The notes under the pieces are model-generated. The model worked only from the letters and a program-made list of their open reading frames with translations, had not been told where the DNA came from and did no database searches. This document shows, one piece after another, positions 33,368 to 41,004 of a DNA stretch of 47,798 nt; position 1 is the stretch's first letter; every line of letters begins with the position of its first letter. Made by a program: the position numbers and the translations under genes. This DNA is from an uncultured Chloroflexales bacterium (GTDB taxonomy: Bacteria > Chloroflexota > Chloroflexia > Chloroflexales > Chloroflexaceae): NCBI GenBank assembly GCA_937918935.1, contig CAKZSI010000051.1, forward strand, positions 1 through 47,798, read 5' to 3'.

Positions 33368-33642
33368 TATTTGCAATTTTTGTGCAAAACCTCGATATCT
33401 TACTGTGTTGTTTTTATGACATGAGCTGTACCTCAACCCTCGACGTGCCACGCAAACTTGCCAATGAAAAGAAGTGACACACAGTTCGAGGAGCAATCGT
33501 TGCGTCCTTCGAGCAATTAATCGGCCACGAAAACAGCCCCGACCGTCCTTGCCAGCACAAATAACTTGCGTTATATGTAACGAAATTGCCCCAGGACTGG
33601 ATCGCACCACTCGAATGGCCTGACAGTCCTGCCTTTCATATA

Positions 33643-33671
33643 TTCAAAATAATTACTTCTTGTGCTATACT
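33643..33671 (+). promoter_or_regulatory. Promoter of the orphan gene at 33701
   Basis: TTCAAA at 33643-33648 and TATACT at 33666-33671 with a 17-bp spacer; the start codon follows 29 nt later. Confidence 0.55.
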
Positions 33672-33700
33672 GGAAGCCACTGCGAGCACGGAGTCGGGCC

Positions 33701-34126
33701 ATGTACATCCGCTGGGTCGTCCGACGCCACAAGAACTTGCTGAGCGCTGATACAAGTTTCTACGACGCCTATCTGGTTGAAAGCTATCGCGACGAGCAAG
33801 GCGCACCGCGCCAGCGCACCATCTGCTACCTGGGCAATATCCGTAAAATTGGCGATCAGTTCCCGACCATCGAGCGCGAACTGTTCCTCCTGCGCGCCGA
33901 ACGCATTCTCGACTCGATCGCCGAACTGAGCGATAGCGACCGCAACGAGGCGATGGAGGCGCTCCGCCAGAAGGTTCCTCCTCTGACCCGTGAGGAGGTG
34001 CTGGCAGCTTTTACCGAAAATCTGCGCTGGTATCGGCGCTGGTGGGAACAGCACGGCGGCAGCCCGTCTGATGAAGAATTGCTTGCCCTGGTACAACTCG
34101 CCCGCGGGCGGGTCGGGCCGCTCTAG
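33701..34126 (+). CDS. Orphan protein like the N-terminus of IS1634-type transposases
   Basis: This 141-residue cytoplasmic protein begins MYIRWVVRRHKN, followed by YDAYLVESYRDEQGAPRQRT and YLGNI. The pattern YxxLVESYR-x5-PRQRxIxYLG is what opens many IS1634/IS4-family transposases. Here the protein ends without any catalytic DDE region. It continues instead with a helical part rich in charge (ERELFLLRAERILDSIAEL) and a WYRRWWEQHGG motif. GGAG lies 8 nt before the ATG and a promoter is visible, so the gene looks intact and expressed. No inverted repeats are seen around it. It may be a domesticated DNA-binding domain; function unknown. Confidence 0.7.
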   Translation: MYIRWVVRRHKNLLSADTSFYDAYLVESYRDEQGAPRQRTICYLGNIRKIGDQFPTIERELFLLRAERILDSIAELSDSDRNEAMEALRQKVPPLTREEVLAAFTENLRWYRRWWEQHGGSPSDEELLALVQLARGRVGPL

Positions 34127-34533
34127 CGCGATTCCAGACCGGTGCGGCGCATCGGCAGGAGGTCTGCGTGCTCCTGTTGGGTGAACGGGCCGCCTGGCAT
34201 TGGATGGGATGGACCGTGCCGCCGCTCCCTTCCCACGTTATGAAGGGTACATCCTTCGCTGGTTAGAAACGGTAAAAAGCTGTTCCGCACCGGTTACGGT
34301 GTCTTCACCGGCTGCGTCCGATCGGTATGGTCGGACGAACGTTCCGCTACGGCTTCGTGAGAACGGTGTACCCGAGTCCATACGGAGTCTTCATTCGCCG
34401 CCGAGCGCGGGGGAGTGTGCAGATGTTCATACCCTCATTCGGGTTGACGCCTCCCCGCCGTTCTGCTACTCTTCCACCCTGAGAACCGCCCGGCGCATGC
34501 GCCGCGGCGCCAGCCAAGCGAGGAGTACCCAAC
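34127..34533. other. 407-bp gene-free stretch with small hairpins and a promoter for rmlD
   Basis: I see no gene. GTCCGA/TCGGAC around a 9-nt loop (34316-34336) and CCGGT/ACCGG (about 34291) are possible small RNA structures. TTGACG at 34444 and TACTCT at 34467 with a 17-bp spacer form a weak promoter for the rmlD gene. Confidence 0.4.
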
Positions 34534-35376
34534 GTGCGAATCGCCATCACCGGCGCCCGCGGGCAACTGGGACGCGCCCTGTGCGCCGCCCTGGCCCCGG
34601 CCTACGAACTGGTTCCTCTGGGTCACGAGCAACTCGAACTGAGTTCGCCCACCACCGTTGAACAGATCGTCGCCACCGGCGCCGATCTGGTTATCCACGC
34701 TGCTGCATATACCAATGTGGACGGCTGCGCCCGCGACCCCGATCTGGCCTACCGGGTGAACGGGTTAGGCACACGCTATGTCGCCCTGGCCTGCCGCCGG
34801 CTGAATGCGCCCATGGTCTATATCAGCACCAACGAGGTCTTCCCCGGCGATGCCGGACGCCCCTACGCCGAGTATGACTCACCTCGACCGGTCAATGCCT
34901 ACGGCCGCTCCAAGTGGGCCGGCGAGCAGGCGGTACGGGAATTGCTGGACAGTTTTTATATTGTGCGGGTGGCCTGGCTCTTCGGCGGGGAGCGCAATTT
35001 CGTGCGCACTGTGCTGCGCCTGGCCGAGCATCCCCCTGCCACTGGCCTGCGAATGGTAGAGGATGAGGTGGGTAGCCCCACCTACGCGCCCGATGTGGCC
35101 GAGGCGGTGGCTACGCTCATCGCAACGGATTTTTTTGGCACCTATCACCTGGTCAATGCCGGGGCCTGCTCGCGCTACGAACTGGCCCGGGCCGTACTGC
35201 GCCTGGCCGGTCTGACAATACCTGTGACGCCGATGAAACTGGCCGATTTCGCCCGCGATAGCACGCCGCCGCCCTACACACCCCTTGCGAACTATGCCGG
35301 GGCAGCGATCGGGCTGACCCTGCGCCCCTGGGAGGAGGCCGTCGCTGCCTACCTCGCCACGCTGGCCGCGGTATGA
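34534..35376 (+). CDS. rmlD: dTDP-4-dehydrorhamnose reductase
   Basis: This is a 280-residue short-chain dehydrogenase with the NADPH-binding motif ITGARGQLGRAL at residues 4-15. The catalytic YxxxK is YGRSK (in VNAYGRSKWAGEQ), and VDGCARDPDLAYRVN and YISTNEVFPGD are typical of RmlD. It makes dTDP-L-rhamnose, the donor for cell-surface glycans. The start is GTG with GAGGAG 8 nt upstream. The rest of the rml pathway is not in the window. Its last bases overlap the next glycosyltransferase start (ATGA), so the pair is coupled. Confidence 0.9.
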   Translation: MRIAITGARGQLGRALCAALAPAYELVPLGHEQLELSSPTTVEQIVATGADLVIHAAAYTNVDGCARDPDLAYRVNGLGTRYVALACRRLNAPMVYISTNEVFPGDAGRPYAEYDSPRPVNAYGRSKWAGEQAVRELLDSFYIVRVAWLFGGERNFVRTVLRLAEHPPATGLRMVEDEVGSPTYAPDVAEAVATLIATDFFGTYHLVNAGACSRYELARAVLRLAGLTIPVTPMKLADFARDSTPPPYTPLANYAGAAIGLTLRPWEEAVAAYLATLAAV

Positions 35377-36299
35377 TTGATGTAATTGTTCCGAATTACA
35401 ATGGAGTGGCTCTGTTGCCCACCTGCCTCGATGCGCTGCGAGCGCAGACTCGCCGCGATGTACTCGTAACGGTGGTGGACGACGGCAGCACCGATGACTC
35501 GCGCACCCTGCTGGCTTTGCGCTACCCCGAGGTTCAGGTTGTGGCCCTGCCACGTAACCGGGGCCTGGCCGCCGCGGTGAATGCGGGCATCGCCGCCACG
35601 CGGCGGCCTTTCGTGGTGCTGCTGAACAACGACACCGAGGCCCATCCGGCCTGGCTCGAACGGTTGATCGGCGCGCTGGAACGCTACCCGGCCTACGCCT
35701 TCGCCGCCAGCAAGTTGCTCCTGTTCGACCGGCGCGATTATCTGCACTCGGCCGGTGATTTTTACCGGCCCGACGGTGAACCGGGCAGCCGGGGGGTGTG
35801 GGAGCGCGATCGCGGCCAGTATGACGCGGTCACGGAGGTGTTCGGCCCATGCGCCGGGGCCGCGGCCTATCGCCGCACGGCCCTGGAAGCTCTGGCCGAG
35901 GACGGCAGGGTGTTCGACGAGGATCTGGGAATGTATTGCGAAGATGTGGACCTGAACCTGCGGGCGCGGCGACGGGGGATGCGGACGATCTTTGTTCCCA
36001 CGGCGGTGGTCTACCATCGCCTCAGCGCCACCAGCGGCGGAACGCTGGCCAGTTACTACTGCGGGCGCAATTTCGCCCTGGTGTGGGCCAAGAACATGCC
36101 CGCGCCACTGGCCCGGCGCTACTGGCCGGCGCTGCTGGCCTCGCAGGCCCGTTTCGCGCTCCACAGCCTGCGCCATATCCGTGAGCCGGCCGCCCGCGCC
36201 CGGCTGCGGGGCCAGATGGACGCACTGCGCTCCCTGCCCCTCTTTCTCCGCAAACGCCGACGTCTTCAATCTGATGAGACACTTTGCCTGGCACCGTAA
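35373..36299 (+). CDS. Family 2 glycosyltransferase (rhamnosyltransferase-like)
   Basis: This is a 308-residue GT-A enzyme. It begins IDVIVPNYNG, with VVDDGSTDDS for nucleotide binding, LLNNDTEAH for the metal site (the DxD equivalent) and EDVDLNLRARRRG with the catalytic acid near residue 193. This is the WbbL-type layout, and adjacency to rmlD suggests rhamnose transfer. It overlaps rmlD by 4 nt. The C-terminal 40 residues are basic and may touch the membrane. Confidence 0.87.
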   Translation: MIDVIVPNYNGVALLPTCLDALRAQTRRDVLVTVVDDGSTDDSRTLLALRYPEVQVVALPRNRGLAAAVNAGIAATRRPFVVLLNNDTEAHPAWLERLIGALERYPAYAFAASKLLLFDRRDYLHSAGDFYRPDGEPGSRGVWERDRGQYDAVTEVFGPCAGAAAYRRTALEALAEDGRVFDEDLGMYCEDVDLNLRARRRGMRTIFVPTAVVYHRLSATSGGTLASYYCGRNFALVWAKNMPAPLARRYWPALLASQARFALHSLRHIREPAARARLRGQMDALRSLPLFLRKRRRLQSDETLCLAP

Positions 36300-36322
36300 G
36301 TTAGATTACGGCCATTACGCTC

Positions 36323-37126
36323 ATGCTTCAATCTTCTGACGAGCCAATCTACCTCTCAATTATCATTCCGGCCTACAACGAGGAGCGGCGCCTCCCCGCC
36401 ACGCTCCAGCAGGTGCGCGCCTATCTGGCGGCCCAGCCCTTCGGCGGCGAAGTGATCGTGGTTGACGATGGAAGCGATGACCGTACCGCCGCCGTCGCCG
36501 CGGTCCACCCGGGTGTTCAGGTCCTGCGCCGCGAGCATCGTGGCAAGGGCTTTGCCGTGCGCGCGGGCGCTCTGGCGGCCAGCGGGGACTATGTGCTGCT
36601 GTGTGATGCTGATCTTGCCGTGCCGATCGAGGAGTGGGTGAAGTTCGAGGGCTTCTTCGCCAGCGGCTATGATGTGGTGATCGGCTCGCGTGAGGGGATT
36701 GGCGCAACTCGCGAAGGTGAGCCCTGGTATCGCCACGTGATGGGCCGGGTCTTCAACTGGATTATTCGCCTGGTGGCCCTGCAGGGCATCAACGATACCC
36801 AGTGCGGCTTTAAGGCAATGCGCCGCGAGGTGGCCCGCGATCTGTTCCAGCGCGTGCGGATCTACGGCGACGATGCGCCGGTGGTGCAGGGCGCCGCGGT
36901 GACCGCCTACGATGTCGAGGTGCTGTTCCTGGCACGCAAATGCGGCTACCGCATCGCCGAGGTGCCTGTACGCTGGCACTACGGCGCCGAGACCAAGGTG
37001 AACCCGGTGCGCGATTCGCTTCGCAATCTGCGCGATGTGTTCGCCGTGCGCCTGAACGATCTGCGGGGGCGCTATCGGGAGGCCCCTGCATTGATCAGCG
37101 AGCCGGACGGGGTTCGCCACCGATGA
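36323..37126 (+). CDS. Polyprenyl-phosphate glycosyltransferase (Alg5/DPM1-like GT2)
   Basis: This 267-residue protein starts YLSIIIPAYNEERRLPATLQ and has VVDDGSDDRT, LLCDADLAVP and the Alg5-type INDTQCGFKAMRR signature. No C-terminal transmembrane domain is seen. It would charge undecaprenyl or dolichyl phosphate with a sugar from a nucleotide donor, for glycan or protein glycosylation. It lies 23 bp after the previous gene in the same direction and probably belongs to the same operon. Confidence 0.87.
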   Translation: MLQSSDEPIYLSIIIPAYNEERRLPATLQQVRAYLAAQPFGGEVIVVDDGSDDRTAAVAAVHPGVQVLRREHRGKGFAVRAGALAASGDYVLLCDADLAVPIEEWVKFEGFFASGYDVVIGSREGIGATREGEPWYRHVMGRVFNWIIRLVALQGINDTQCGFKAMRREVARDLFQRVRIYGDDAPVVQGAAVTAYDVEVLFLARKCGYRIAEVPVRWHYGAETKVNPVRDSLRNLRDVFAVRLNDLRGRYREAPALISEPDGVRHR

Positions 37127-37219
37127 TGCAGGCGGGGCGGAGGCATCCAAAGTTCTCCCGATCCCGGCCCGCCTGCGGCAGCGCAACCCTTCGGGTTGCA
37201 CGTGCGGAGGCCCGAACCT

Positions 37220-37606
37220 ATGCGCAACACCATCAGCGGCGCCTGGCTCTGGCGCGTGGCGCTGCTCGCCGGCGGCCTCTGGCTGGCGGGCGCCACCTTG
37301 CTGCCGGGGCGGGTGCGCAAGGCGCGCCTGACGGCGATCAGCGGCCCTGGCCCGTTCTACGCGACAATCGCCTGGTCGTATGGCCCGGGGGCGCGGCCCA
37401 TCAGTATTGTCCTCGATGTGGAACTGGGGGAGAGTTACGGCAGCGCCACCACCGATGGCGAGGCGCTGGAAGCCGAGATACCCTTGAGCGCCGTACCCAA
37501 CGGCCCCTGCCGCATCACCGCCAGCGCTACCTACCGGCTGTTGGGGTTTCCATATACGCAGGTGCGACGCTTTGTGGCGACGGAACCTGGAGGTACTGTC
37601 CAGTAA
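37220..37606 (+). CDS. Small exported or membrane-anchored protein, unknown
   Basis: This 128-residue protein has an N-terminal hydrophobic segment (LWRVALLAGGLWLAGATLLP) that is either a signal peptide or an anchor. A beta-rich outer domain of about 90 residues follows, with no cysteines or motifs that I know, in an Ig-like pattern (FYATIAWSYG, SIVLDVELGE, CRITASATYRL). GGAGG stands 9 nt before the ATG. It lies 93 bp after the Alg5-like gene. Confidence 0.6.
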   Translation: MRNTISGAWLWRVALLAGGLWLAGATLLPGRVRKARLTAISGPGPFYATIAWSYGPGARPISIVLDVELGESYGSATTDGEALEAEIPLSAVPNGPCRITASATYRLLGFPYTQVRRFVATEPGGTVQ

Positions 37607-37678
37607 GGTCCTCGTGGCAAGGCCCCGTGTCCTTTATAGCTTGCCTGCGCTTGCACGATCATCGAAAGGCAACCCTCG

Positions 37679-37922
37679 ATGAACCTTGCCATTCCGTTCC
37701 CCTCTCACCTCGCCCCGCGCAGCCTGCCCCCCATAGCCAAGACGCTTCCAGCCGCGATCGAGAAGATCGTCCGTGAGATCAATCCCGAGAAGATTGTTCT
37801 CTTCGGCTCATACGCCTGATGAACCAGCGCTGGACGAGGCGCGTGAGGCTATTGCCATTGCAAAAACCATTCGCAGGTTCGTGCGTCGCCGGTCGGGGTT
37901 GTTCAAGCGATCCAGGGACTGA
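37679..37922 (+). pseudogene. Remnant of a MNT-HEPN toxin-antitoxin pair fused by deletion
   Basis: From the ATG at 37679 a 46-codon frame ends at 37819. Its last part, IVREINPEKIVLFGSYA, is the start of a minimal nucleotidyltransferase domain, which should continue RG and its DxD. Instead a stop follows. In another frame from 37815, the sequence PDEPALDEAREAIAIAKTIR continues to a stop at 37922. It looks like the last helix of a HEPN-domain toxin. Everything between the two ends is missing, so an internal deletion has joined them. GAAAGG stands upstream of the ATG. Confidence 0.65.
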
Positions 37923-38028
37923 ATCAGCAAGGCGCCTGTTGCACCACCCCATGCAAGGTCGCACCCCGGTAAGGGAACACACAAGAACGTGCCTACCAGA
38001 CCAGGCGCCCGCTCCCTGCGGCCACCGA

Positions 38029-38451
38029 TCACGCGCCGCCCTCGATCTCGGCGATCTTTGCCCGCACCTGCGCGGCAAGGCGCTGGAGTTCGCGGTTGAC
38101 CACGTATTGCCATTCTTCGGCCTCGTGATCTTCCAGCGCACCGCCGCCGTACTTCAGTTCCATAGCCAGGTGCCACCCGCGCTTCTCGGCAAAGCGCTCC
38201 AACTCACGCTGCCGGCTCGGCGGCCAGCGCCGCTTGATAAACTGCCGGAAAGCATGTTCCATGCGCTGCGAGCCGTCGGGGTTGAGCGAGGGGAGCGCGA
38301 AGTAGGGTTCGGCATCTCGGGGATCGGGTTCAGAAGCCCTGGTGAAGTAGAGGGCGCGATGGGTGATGGAGTAACGCCACTCGCCATCGCCGGCGTAGTT
38401 GGCCGGGTTGTTGGCGATCGCTCCGGTGAGCATCCGATCGGTGATGGTCAT
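38029..38451 (-). CDS. Hypothetical protein
   Basis: This is a 140-residue soluble protein without signal peptide. Visible features are WRYSITHRALYFTRASEPDP, the tryptophan-rich basic IKRRWPPSRQRELERFAEKR, and a charged C-terminal helix (EWQYVVNRELQRLAAQVRAK). No family or catalytic motif is recognised. The ATG is preceded by a weak GAGAG. A copy of the dispersed palindrome lies just upstream. Confidence 0.55.
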   Translation of the reverse strand: MTITDRMLTGAIANNPANYAGDGEWRYSITHRALYFTRASEPDPRDAEPYFALPSLNPDGSQRMEHAFRQFIKRRWPPSRQRELERFAEKRGWHLAMELKYGGGALEDHEAEEWQYVVNRELQRLAAQVRAKIAEIEGGA

Positions 38452-38488
38452 GGTTCTCTCTCAACACGATTGACAGCCGGTTGTAGGA

Positions 38489-38522
38489 GTGTGGGAAAAC
38501 CCGCTTTCCCCACGTCTGTGCC
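38489..38522. repeat. Copy of the dispersed palindrome
   Basis: GTGTGGGAAAACCCGCTTTC followed by CCCACGTCTGTGCC. It is a well-conserved copy upstream of the hypothetical gene at 38029-38451. AGGGTGAAGCCCTT lies just beyond it, another small hairpin. Confidence 0.6.
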
Positions 38523-38705
38523 GAAGAGGATGGGCCGGAAGGGTGAAGCCCTTCCTGACCCTCCCGTGGGGCGGCAATGTTCGCCTCAGCATAGCACGGC
38601 GCTATTACCCGGGCAACGGTTGCGACGATGCACAGCGGTATGATAAAGTTGTTCTGACCGCGAAGCAACCCGGGGCCGGCTCGCCTGCAGAAAGAGAGCG
38701 CTCTG

Positions 38706-39452
38706 ATGCCCGACTCAGAGGAACACGGTCGCGTCACGCCCGCCATCGAGGATTACCTGAAGGCCATCTACACCCTGCAGCAGCAGCACGGCGTGGTCAC
38801 TACCTCGCTGCTCGGCGAACAGCGCGGCTCGAAGCCGGGTTCGGTCACCGGGATGATCAAGAAGCTCGCCGAGATGAACCTGGTGCAACATACGCCCTAC
38901 CAGGGGGTAATGCTCACCCCCGCCGGGGAACGCATCGCCCTGGAGGTGATCCGCCACCACCGCCTGCTGGAACTCTACCTCGTTGAGGCCCTCGGGTATA
39001 GCTGGGACGAGGTGCACGAGGAGGCCGAGCGGCTTGAGCACCACATCAGTGAGAAGCTGGAGGCGCGCATCGCCGAGCACCTGGGTAATCCCGCCTTTGA
39101 CCCCCACGGCGACCCGATCCCCACCATCGAGGGCACGCTCCCGGCGTCCGCCGGCACACGCCTCGCCGATCTGGCCGTCAGCGAGCGGGGGCGCATCGTG
39201 CGCGTGCGTGATCAGAGCGGCGAGCGCCTGCGTTACCTGGCCGATCTGGGCCTGGTACCCGGGGCGCGGGTTGAAGTAACCGCCAGCGCCCCCTTCGACG
39301 GCCCGCTGACCATCCGTCTCGGCAGCGCCAGTTACCCCCTTGACCGACGCATGGCCCGCACGATTGAAGTGGAACGCCTTGCCAACGATGAGGCGGATAC
39401 CGTTCAGGCGCCATCCGCCACCCTCAGCGAAGCCCGGGTGTCCGGCGGGTGA
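38706..39452 (+). CDS. DtxR/MntR-family metal-dependent repressor with FeoA-like domain
   Basis: This is a 248-residue protein. The N-terminal winged helix-turn-helix reads EDYLKAIYTLQQQHGVVTTS, with GSVTGMIKKLAEMNLV as recognition helix. A metal-binding/dimerisation domain follows, with conserved His and Glu (VIRHHRLLELYLVEALGYSW and EEAERLEHHISEKLEARI). An SH3-like FeoA domain (about residues 155-235) closes the protein. It would repress iron or manganese uptake when the metal is plentiful. No transporter gene lies next to it, so its targets are elsewhere. The stop codon is inside a perfect hairpin. Confidence 0.9.
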   Translation: MPDSEEHGRVTPAIEDYLKAIYTLQQQHGVVTTSLLGEQRGSKPGSVTGMIKKLAEMNLVQHTPYQGVMLTPAGERIALEVIRHHRLLELYLVEALGYSWDEVHEEAERLEHHISEKLEARIAEHLGNPAFDPHGDPIPTIEGTLPASAGTRLADLAVSERGRIVRVRDQSGERLRYLADLGLVPGARVEVTASAPFDGPLTIRLGSASYPLDRRMARTIEVERLANDEADTVQAPSATLSEARVSGG

Positions 39453-39462
39453 CACCCGCCGG
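39442..39462. terminator. Perfect 10-bp hairpin over the stop codon of the DtxR-type gene
   Basis: CCGGCGGGTG at 39442-39451 pairs with CACCCGCCGG at 39453-39462. The stop codon TGA lies in the turn. The next gene is convergent, so it probably ends transcription. Confidence 0.6.
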
Positions 39463-39615
39463 GATCGGGACGCCGGACGGGCGCCCCCACGCAGGAGCAT
39501 AGGGAAGTCTCTCAGGTGGAGGGTTTTTCGGCATGCGCATTAGTCTGTAAACTTTTGCTACCCTCCCGCCCCGTCCGATAAGGCAAGGACGGGTTCGAGC
39601 GAAACCCTCCTACGT

Positions 39616-40941
39616 TCACCCCAGGCGCCGGGTAGCGTAGGTCAACTCGCGGGCCCCAGGACCGGTGTCGCGTCCGGTGGCAGCCAGAGCCAGCGCTTCA
39701 CGCAGGGCCGCCTGGGCCAGATTGTGCTCGCCCAGGTCGTGCAGGCGCGCCGCAGCGGCCTGGAGGAGCCTGGCGGCGCCGGCGGTGTCACCGCTGGCGG
39801 CGGCGGCAGCAGCGCGCCGCTGGAGCCGGGCGATGCTGGCGCGTCCCGCGGCGGCCAGGATGTCCGGGGCCGGGGCCACGGCGCCAGCATAGTGTCCCAG
39901 CACATCGGCGCTGGCCTGCAAGGTTCCAGCGCGGGCCGTCAGCGCCGCCAGGCGGGTCCGCGGGCTGCCCACCGGAGCGGGGGACGCCAGAAACTCCAGC
40001 AGCAATCGCACCGCCGCGCCACGCTCCAGATCACCCAGATGCAGGCGGATGCTCCGCGAATCGGGGTCGCCCTCCCACTCCAGCGGCGCGAGGTCGGGCG
40101 CCAGACGGGTGGCGTGGCGCAGGGTCACGCTACGGGTCAGGCGGATCTCCAGGGTCAGGGTCCGGGCGACGGCGCTGCGGGCAGCGTCGAGTTCGGCGCT
40201 GACGGCGGCGGGGATCTGCTCGGCGCGGCGCAGGAAGGTCGCCCGTCCGCCGGTCAGATCGGCCAGGCGGGTGAGCAAATCGTCCTGGAACTCGCCACCG
40301 AGCCCCAGGGTGCTGACACTCAACCCGCGGGCGGCAGCGACGCGGGCCAGGGCGACGCAGGCCTCGGGGTCGCGGGTGAAGCCGTCGGTGAGGAGAACGA
40401 TGCGCCCACCCCGGGCCATCGCGCCTGACTCTTCCAGCGCCAGGCGTATCCCTGCCGCCAGGTCAGTTTCCTCGCCCAGTTGCACCGCTGGCAGTGCGGC
40501 GATCCCGGCAACCAGCTCATCGCGCCGCGCGCCGCTGCCGCTCGCCAGACGCACGGCCCGCTCGGCGCAGGCCACCAGACACAGGCGGTCGTCATACTCC
40601 AGGCGTTCAACCACACTGTGCAGGGCGCGGGCGGTATGGTCGAGGGCGCTCGGCGCGACCGCGCGGATGGTCTCGGGAACGGGGCCGGCCAGTTGCCAGA
40701 CGGGCAGCCCGTCCACCAGCACCTCGTGGGCGCCACCGCCACGCACCAGGTGGCGGAACTGCTCCTCGCTAACGATAGGGATGCGCATCGAGCGGCTGGC
40801 GTCGGCCAGCACCACCCAGTTGAGCGGCGTAAGGCTCGCAGTTCCCTCGGCGCCGATGGTGACCAGGGCGTAGGCCACCTGAGGCTCGTTACAGGGCGCC
40901 AGAGCGATCACGGGCGGATAGATGGTGAGGTGGAGGGTCAT
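39616..40941 (-). CDS. Von Willebrand factor A domain protein
   Basis: This is a 441-residue protein. The VWA domain, about residues 40-240, has the metal site VVLADASRSM (DxSxS) and RIVLLTDGFTRD near residue 195. It is followed by a beta-rich domain with paired strands, then by an alanine-rich C-terminal helical repeat region (about residues 360-430, TPR-like: AGAARLLQAAAARLHDLGEH and on). No signal peptide or membrane helix is visible, so it acts in the cytoplasm, probably as a metal-dependent binding scaffold. The start at 40941 is preferred because the VWA-type N-terminal strand (MTLHLTIYPP) begins there. It lies 63 bp after the carboxylase gene in the same direction. Confidence 0.82.
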   Translation of the reverse strand: MTLHLTIYPPVIALAPCNEPQVAYALVTIGAEGTASLTPLNWVVLADASRSMRIPIVSEEQFRHLVRGGGAHEVLVDGLPVWQLAGPVPETIRAVAPSALDHTARALHSVVERLEYDDRLCLVACAERAVRLASGSGARRDELVAGIAALPAVQLGEETDLAAGIRLALEESGAMARGGRIVLLTDGFTRDPEACVALARVAAARGLSVSTLGLGGEFQDDLLTRLADLTGGRATFLRRAEQIPAAVSAELDAARSAVARTLTLEIRLTRSVTLRHATRLAPDLAPLEWEGDPDSRSIRLHLGDLERGAAVRLLLEFLASPAPVGSPRTRLAALTARAGTLQASADVLGHYAGAVAPAPDILAAAGRASIARLQRRAAAAAASGDTAGAARLLQAAAARLHDLGEHNLAQAALREALALAATGRDTGPGARELTYATRRLG

Positions 40942-41004
40942 AGTTTCGTGTGGAGGTGTGGAGGTGTTATCAGATCGCTCCACAGCTCGACAGCTCAACA
41001 AACA

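Larger units (their letters stand above)
33122..33700. promoter_or_regulatory. AT-rich divergent control region of the photosynthesis cluster
   Basis: This 579-bp gap is much richer in A and T than its surroundings. It holds a leftward promoter (33339-33367), TTGCA repeats (33371-33387), a TGT-N12-ACA site (33404-33421), the palindrome-like GTTATATGTAAC (33570-33581) and a rightward promoter (33643-33671). The leftward transcript would carry an unusually long 5' leader of about 210 nt. No credible gene is present. Confidence 0.6.

Noticed and set aside
34200-34661. Rightward open frame before and across the start of rmlD
   Set aside because: Arg/Pro/Thr-rich without motifs, and it runs into rmlD in another frame. 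The gap is better read as control region.
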